In this document: positions 12,626 to 13,468 of the stretch, one piece after another
Position numbering within the stretch: position 1 is the first letter of the stretch
How the letters are laid out: every line of letters begins with the position of its first letter
From: Planctomycetales bacterium
GTDB lineage: Bacteria; 4484-113; JAFGCY01
Direction: 5' to 3'
DNA: 13,468 nt
NCBI GenBank assembly: GCA_024645305.1
Contig: JAHEFU010000062.1
Coordinates: 1 to 13,468, forward strand
Made by a program: the position numbers and the translations under genes
The notes under the pieces: generated by a model
Databases searched by the model: none
Told to the model about the DNA's origin: nothing
The model's input: the letters and a program-made list of their open reading frames with translations, nothing else

Positions 12626-12640
12626 ACACGATGATAGAAT
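12611..12640 (+). promoter_or_regulatory. Extended -10 sigma70-type promoter upstream of rpmJ (alpha group)
   Basis: TTGAAA (12611-12616), an 18-base spacer and TAGAAT (12635-12640), with TG at 12632-12633 forming the TGn extended -10. Expected transcription start is near 12646-12648. It lies in the only sizeable gap (12575-12718) of the right half, supporting separate transcription of rpmJ-rpsM-rpsK and onward in addition to read-through from the spc genes. Confidence 0.65.
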
Positions 12641-12646
12641 ATTAGT

Positions 12647-12718
12647 TCGCCTCGCAGGGGCCGCTTTTTGCCCCGCAGATGGCGGGAGCCGGATGAACCG
12701 GAAGATGGAGTCGAATCA
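12647..12718 (+). promoter_or_regulatory. GC-rich hairpin leader of the alpha gene group
   Basis: After the predicted start, GC/GGGGC (12654-12661, one bulged A) pairs with GCCCCGC (12670-12676) around a T-rich loop. CCCGC (12672-12676) can instead pair with GCGGG (12682-12686), so the two helices compete. A third small hairpin is CCGG-ATGAA-CCGG (12689-12701). TGGAG (12706-12710) is the rpmJ ribosome-binding site, 8 bases before the ATG. In E. coli the alpha operon leader is an S4-binding pseudoknot; whether this leader is equivalent cannot be told by eye. Confidence 0.4.
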
Positions 12719-12835
12719 ATGAAAGTTTCAGCATCAATCAAGAAGAGAACGAAGGACTGCCAGATCGTGCGCCGCAAGGGTCGTCTGTATGTCATCAACA
12801 AAAAGAATCCGCGGCTCAAGCAGAGGCAGGGATAA
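12719..12835 (+). CDS. rpmJ: 50S ribosomal protein L36, zinc-free form (bL36)
   Basis: L36 is the smallest 50S protein, buried near the peptidyl-transferase region. The 38-residue product begins M-K-V-S-A-S-I-K-K and ends K-Q-R-Q-G, both diagnostic, and has the family length. Standard L36 holds zinc through Cys11, Cys14, Cys27 and His33; here those positions are Thr, Cys, Asn and Leu, so only one ligand remains and the protein must be zinc-free. Zinc-free L36 copies in other bacteria are often zinc-starvation paralogues, but this copy is in the main operon beside rpsM. TGGAG lies 8 bases upstream. It is the first gene after the promoter at 12611-12640. Confidence 0.95.
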   Translation: MKVSASIKKRTKDCQIVRRKGRLYVINKKNPRLKQRQG

Positions 12836-12838
12836 ACA

Positions 12839-13225
12839 ATGGCACGTATTCAGGGTGTAGAACTCCCTTCAAATAAGCGCGTAGTGATAGGTCTGACCTA
12901 CGTCTTTGGCGTGGGACATACAACTGCAGCCAAGATTCTGGAGAGGGCGAGCATAGATCCCGATACGCGGATCAAGGACCTGACGGTTGACCAGGAAGGC
13001 GCCATCCGTGACGCGATTGAATCCCTCGGGCTGATGCTGGAGGGTGACCTGCGTAAGGAAGTCACTCTCAACATCAAGCGCCTGGTGGAAATCAACTGCT
13101 ACCGCGGTATTCGCCATCGCCGTGGCCTGCCGGTGCGCGGCCAGCGCACCCACACCAATGCCCGTGGCCGTAAGGGCCCGCGCAAGCAGGCAGTGGCCGG
13201 TAAGAAGCGTCCGGGCAAGAAGTAA
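12839..13225 (+). CDS. rpsM: 30S ribosomal protein S13 (uS13)
   Basis: S13 lies at the top of the 30S head, forms bridges with L5 and the 23S rRNA, and touches P-site tRNA with its tail. The 128-residue protein has the start M-A-R-I-Q-G-V-E-L-P-S-N-K-R-V (1-15), helix-turn-helix-like Y-V-F-G-V-G-H-T-T-A-A-K-I-L, and the C-terminal signature R-G-L-P-V-R-G-Q-R-T-H-T-N-A-R-G-R-K-G (about 95-113) followed by a Lys-rich tail. Length is normal. It begins three bases after rpmJ. Confidence 0.97.
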   Translation: MARIQGVELPSNKRVVIGLTYVFGVGHTTAAKILERASIDPDTRIKDLTVDQEGAIRDAIESLGLMLEGDLRKEVTLNIKRLVEINCYRGIRHRRGLPVRGQRTHTNARGRKGPRKQAVAGKKRPGKK

Positions 13226-13274
13226 GTAACCAAGTAGTTAGTTAACAGTAATAACAGGATTTTGGAGCAGAGCA

Positions 13275-13468
13275 GTGGCAGGACCAAAGAAAGGTGGAAG
13301 CAGGAAGCGTGAGAAGCGGCACGTGCCAAGCGGCGTAGTGCATATCAAGGCCTCCTTCAATAACACACAGATTTCAGTCGCCGACCCTGAAGGGAATGTG
13401 GTGGCCTGGTCCAGCGCTGGTGCCAAGGGCTTCAAGGGAGCCAAGAAAGGTACCGCCTATGCCGCCCA
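13275..13468 (+). CDS. rpsK: 30S ribosomal protein S11, 5' part (uS11)
   Basis: S11 sits on the 30S platform near the E-site mRNA path. Only the first 64 codons are in the window. The start is GTG at 13275 (M-A-G-P-K-K-G-G-S-R-K-R), with GGAG about 8 bases upstream. H-I-K-A-S-F-N-N-T and G-N-V-V-A-W-S-S-A-G-A-K-G-F-K-G-A-K-K-G-T identify the family. The preceding 49-base gap is AT-rich, full of TAA/TAG-type stops in all frames, and shows no promoter or convincing hairpin. rpsD and rpoA would be expected beyond the right edge. Confidence 0.96.
   Translation, partial: MAGPKKGGSRKREKRHVPSGVVHIKASFNNTQISVADPEGNVVAWSSAGAKGFKGAKKGTAYAA

Noticed and set aside
13226..13274. AT-rich repeats of AGTAA/GTTA between rpsM and rpsK as a regulatory hairpin
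   Set aside because: Possible arms are only about 4 bp and AT-only; no T-run or promoter boxes. Treated as a plain spacer.
1..13468. CRISPR arrays, tRNA/rRNA genes, insertion sequences or phage features
   Set aside because: No regularly spaced repeats, cloverleaf-like segments, transposase motifs or long terminal repeats were seen; the region is continuous housekeeping operon.

Overview
The window is a bacterial ribosomal-protein supercluster: the complete S10 and spc gene groups and the start of the alpha group, all on the + strand. The order is rpsJ-rplC-rplD-rplW-rplB-rpsS-rplV-rpsC-rplP-rpmC-rpsQ, then rplN-rplX-rplE-rpsN-rpsH-rplF-rplR-rpsE-rplO-secY-adk-map, then rpmJ-rpsM-rpsK (rpsK runs off the right edge). 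One small membrane-protein gene of unknown function lies divergently at the left edge. Intergenic gaps are tiny or overlapping, Shine-Dalgarno sites are common, and the sequence is moderately GC-rich. I cannot name the organism. The lack of rpmD (L30) between rpsE and rplO and the general character of S8, L2 and S14 would suit a bacterium near the PVC group (Verrucomicrobiota/Lentisphaerota-like), but that is a weak inference.

Left region (1-731). An AT-rich stretch with a short inverted repeat ends the minus-strand membrane-protein gene (92-370). Between it and rpsJ lie a strong 15-bp inverted repeat (403-439), an extended -10 type sigma70 promoter (543-571) and a structured S10 leader of about 150 nt. 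The leader holds three hairpins, the last terminator-like, and a possible 12-codon leader peptide whose stop codon abuts the rpsJ ribosome-binding site.

S10 group (732-5797). The most striking non-coding element is a textbook intrinsic terminator (7-bp perfect stem, T6) between rpsJ and rplC. It could let S10/NusE be made in excess of the rest of the operon. Part of this hairpin is also perfectly complementary to the rplC start-codon region.

spc group (5809-12574). The proteins are largely standard. S14 is the short form but has lost two of its four zinc cysteines. S5 carries long charged ends. Adenylate kinase has an altered AMP-site motif and an unusual cysteine arrangement in its lid. infA is absent from between map and rpmJ.

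alpha group (12575-end). A second extended -10 promoter and a GC-rich hairpin leader precede rpmJ. L36 has also lost its zinc site. The products assemble the two ribosomal subunits around the peptide exit tunnel and the 30S head. SecY receives the nascent chains, Map trims their N-terminal methionine, and Adk balances adenine nucleotides.

Overall this is a conserved housekeeping region. The novelty, if any, is in the regulatory RNA candidates and in the zinc-free S14 and L36, not in a new multi-gene system.
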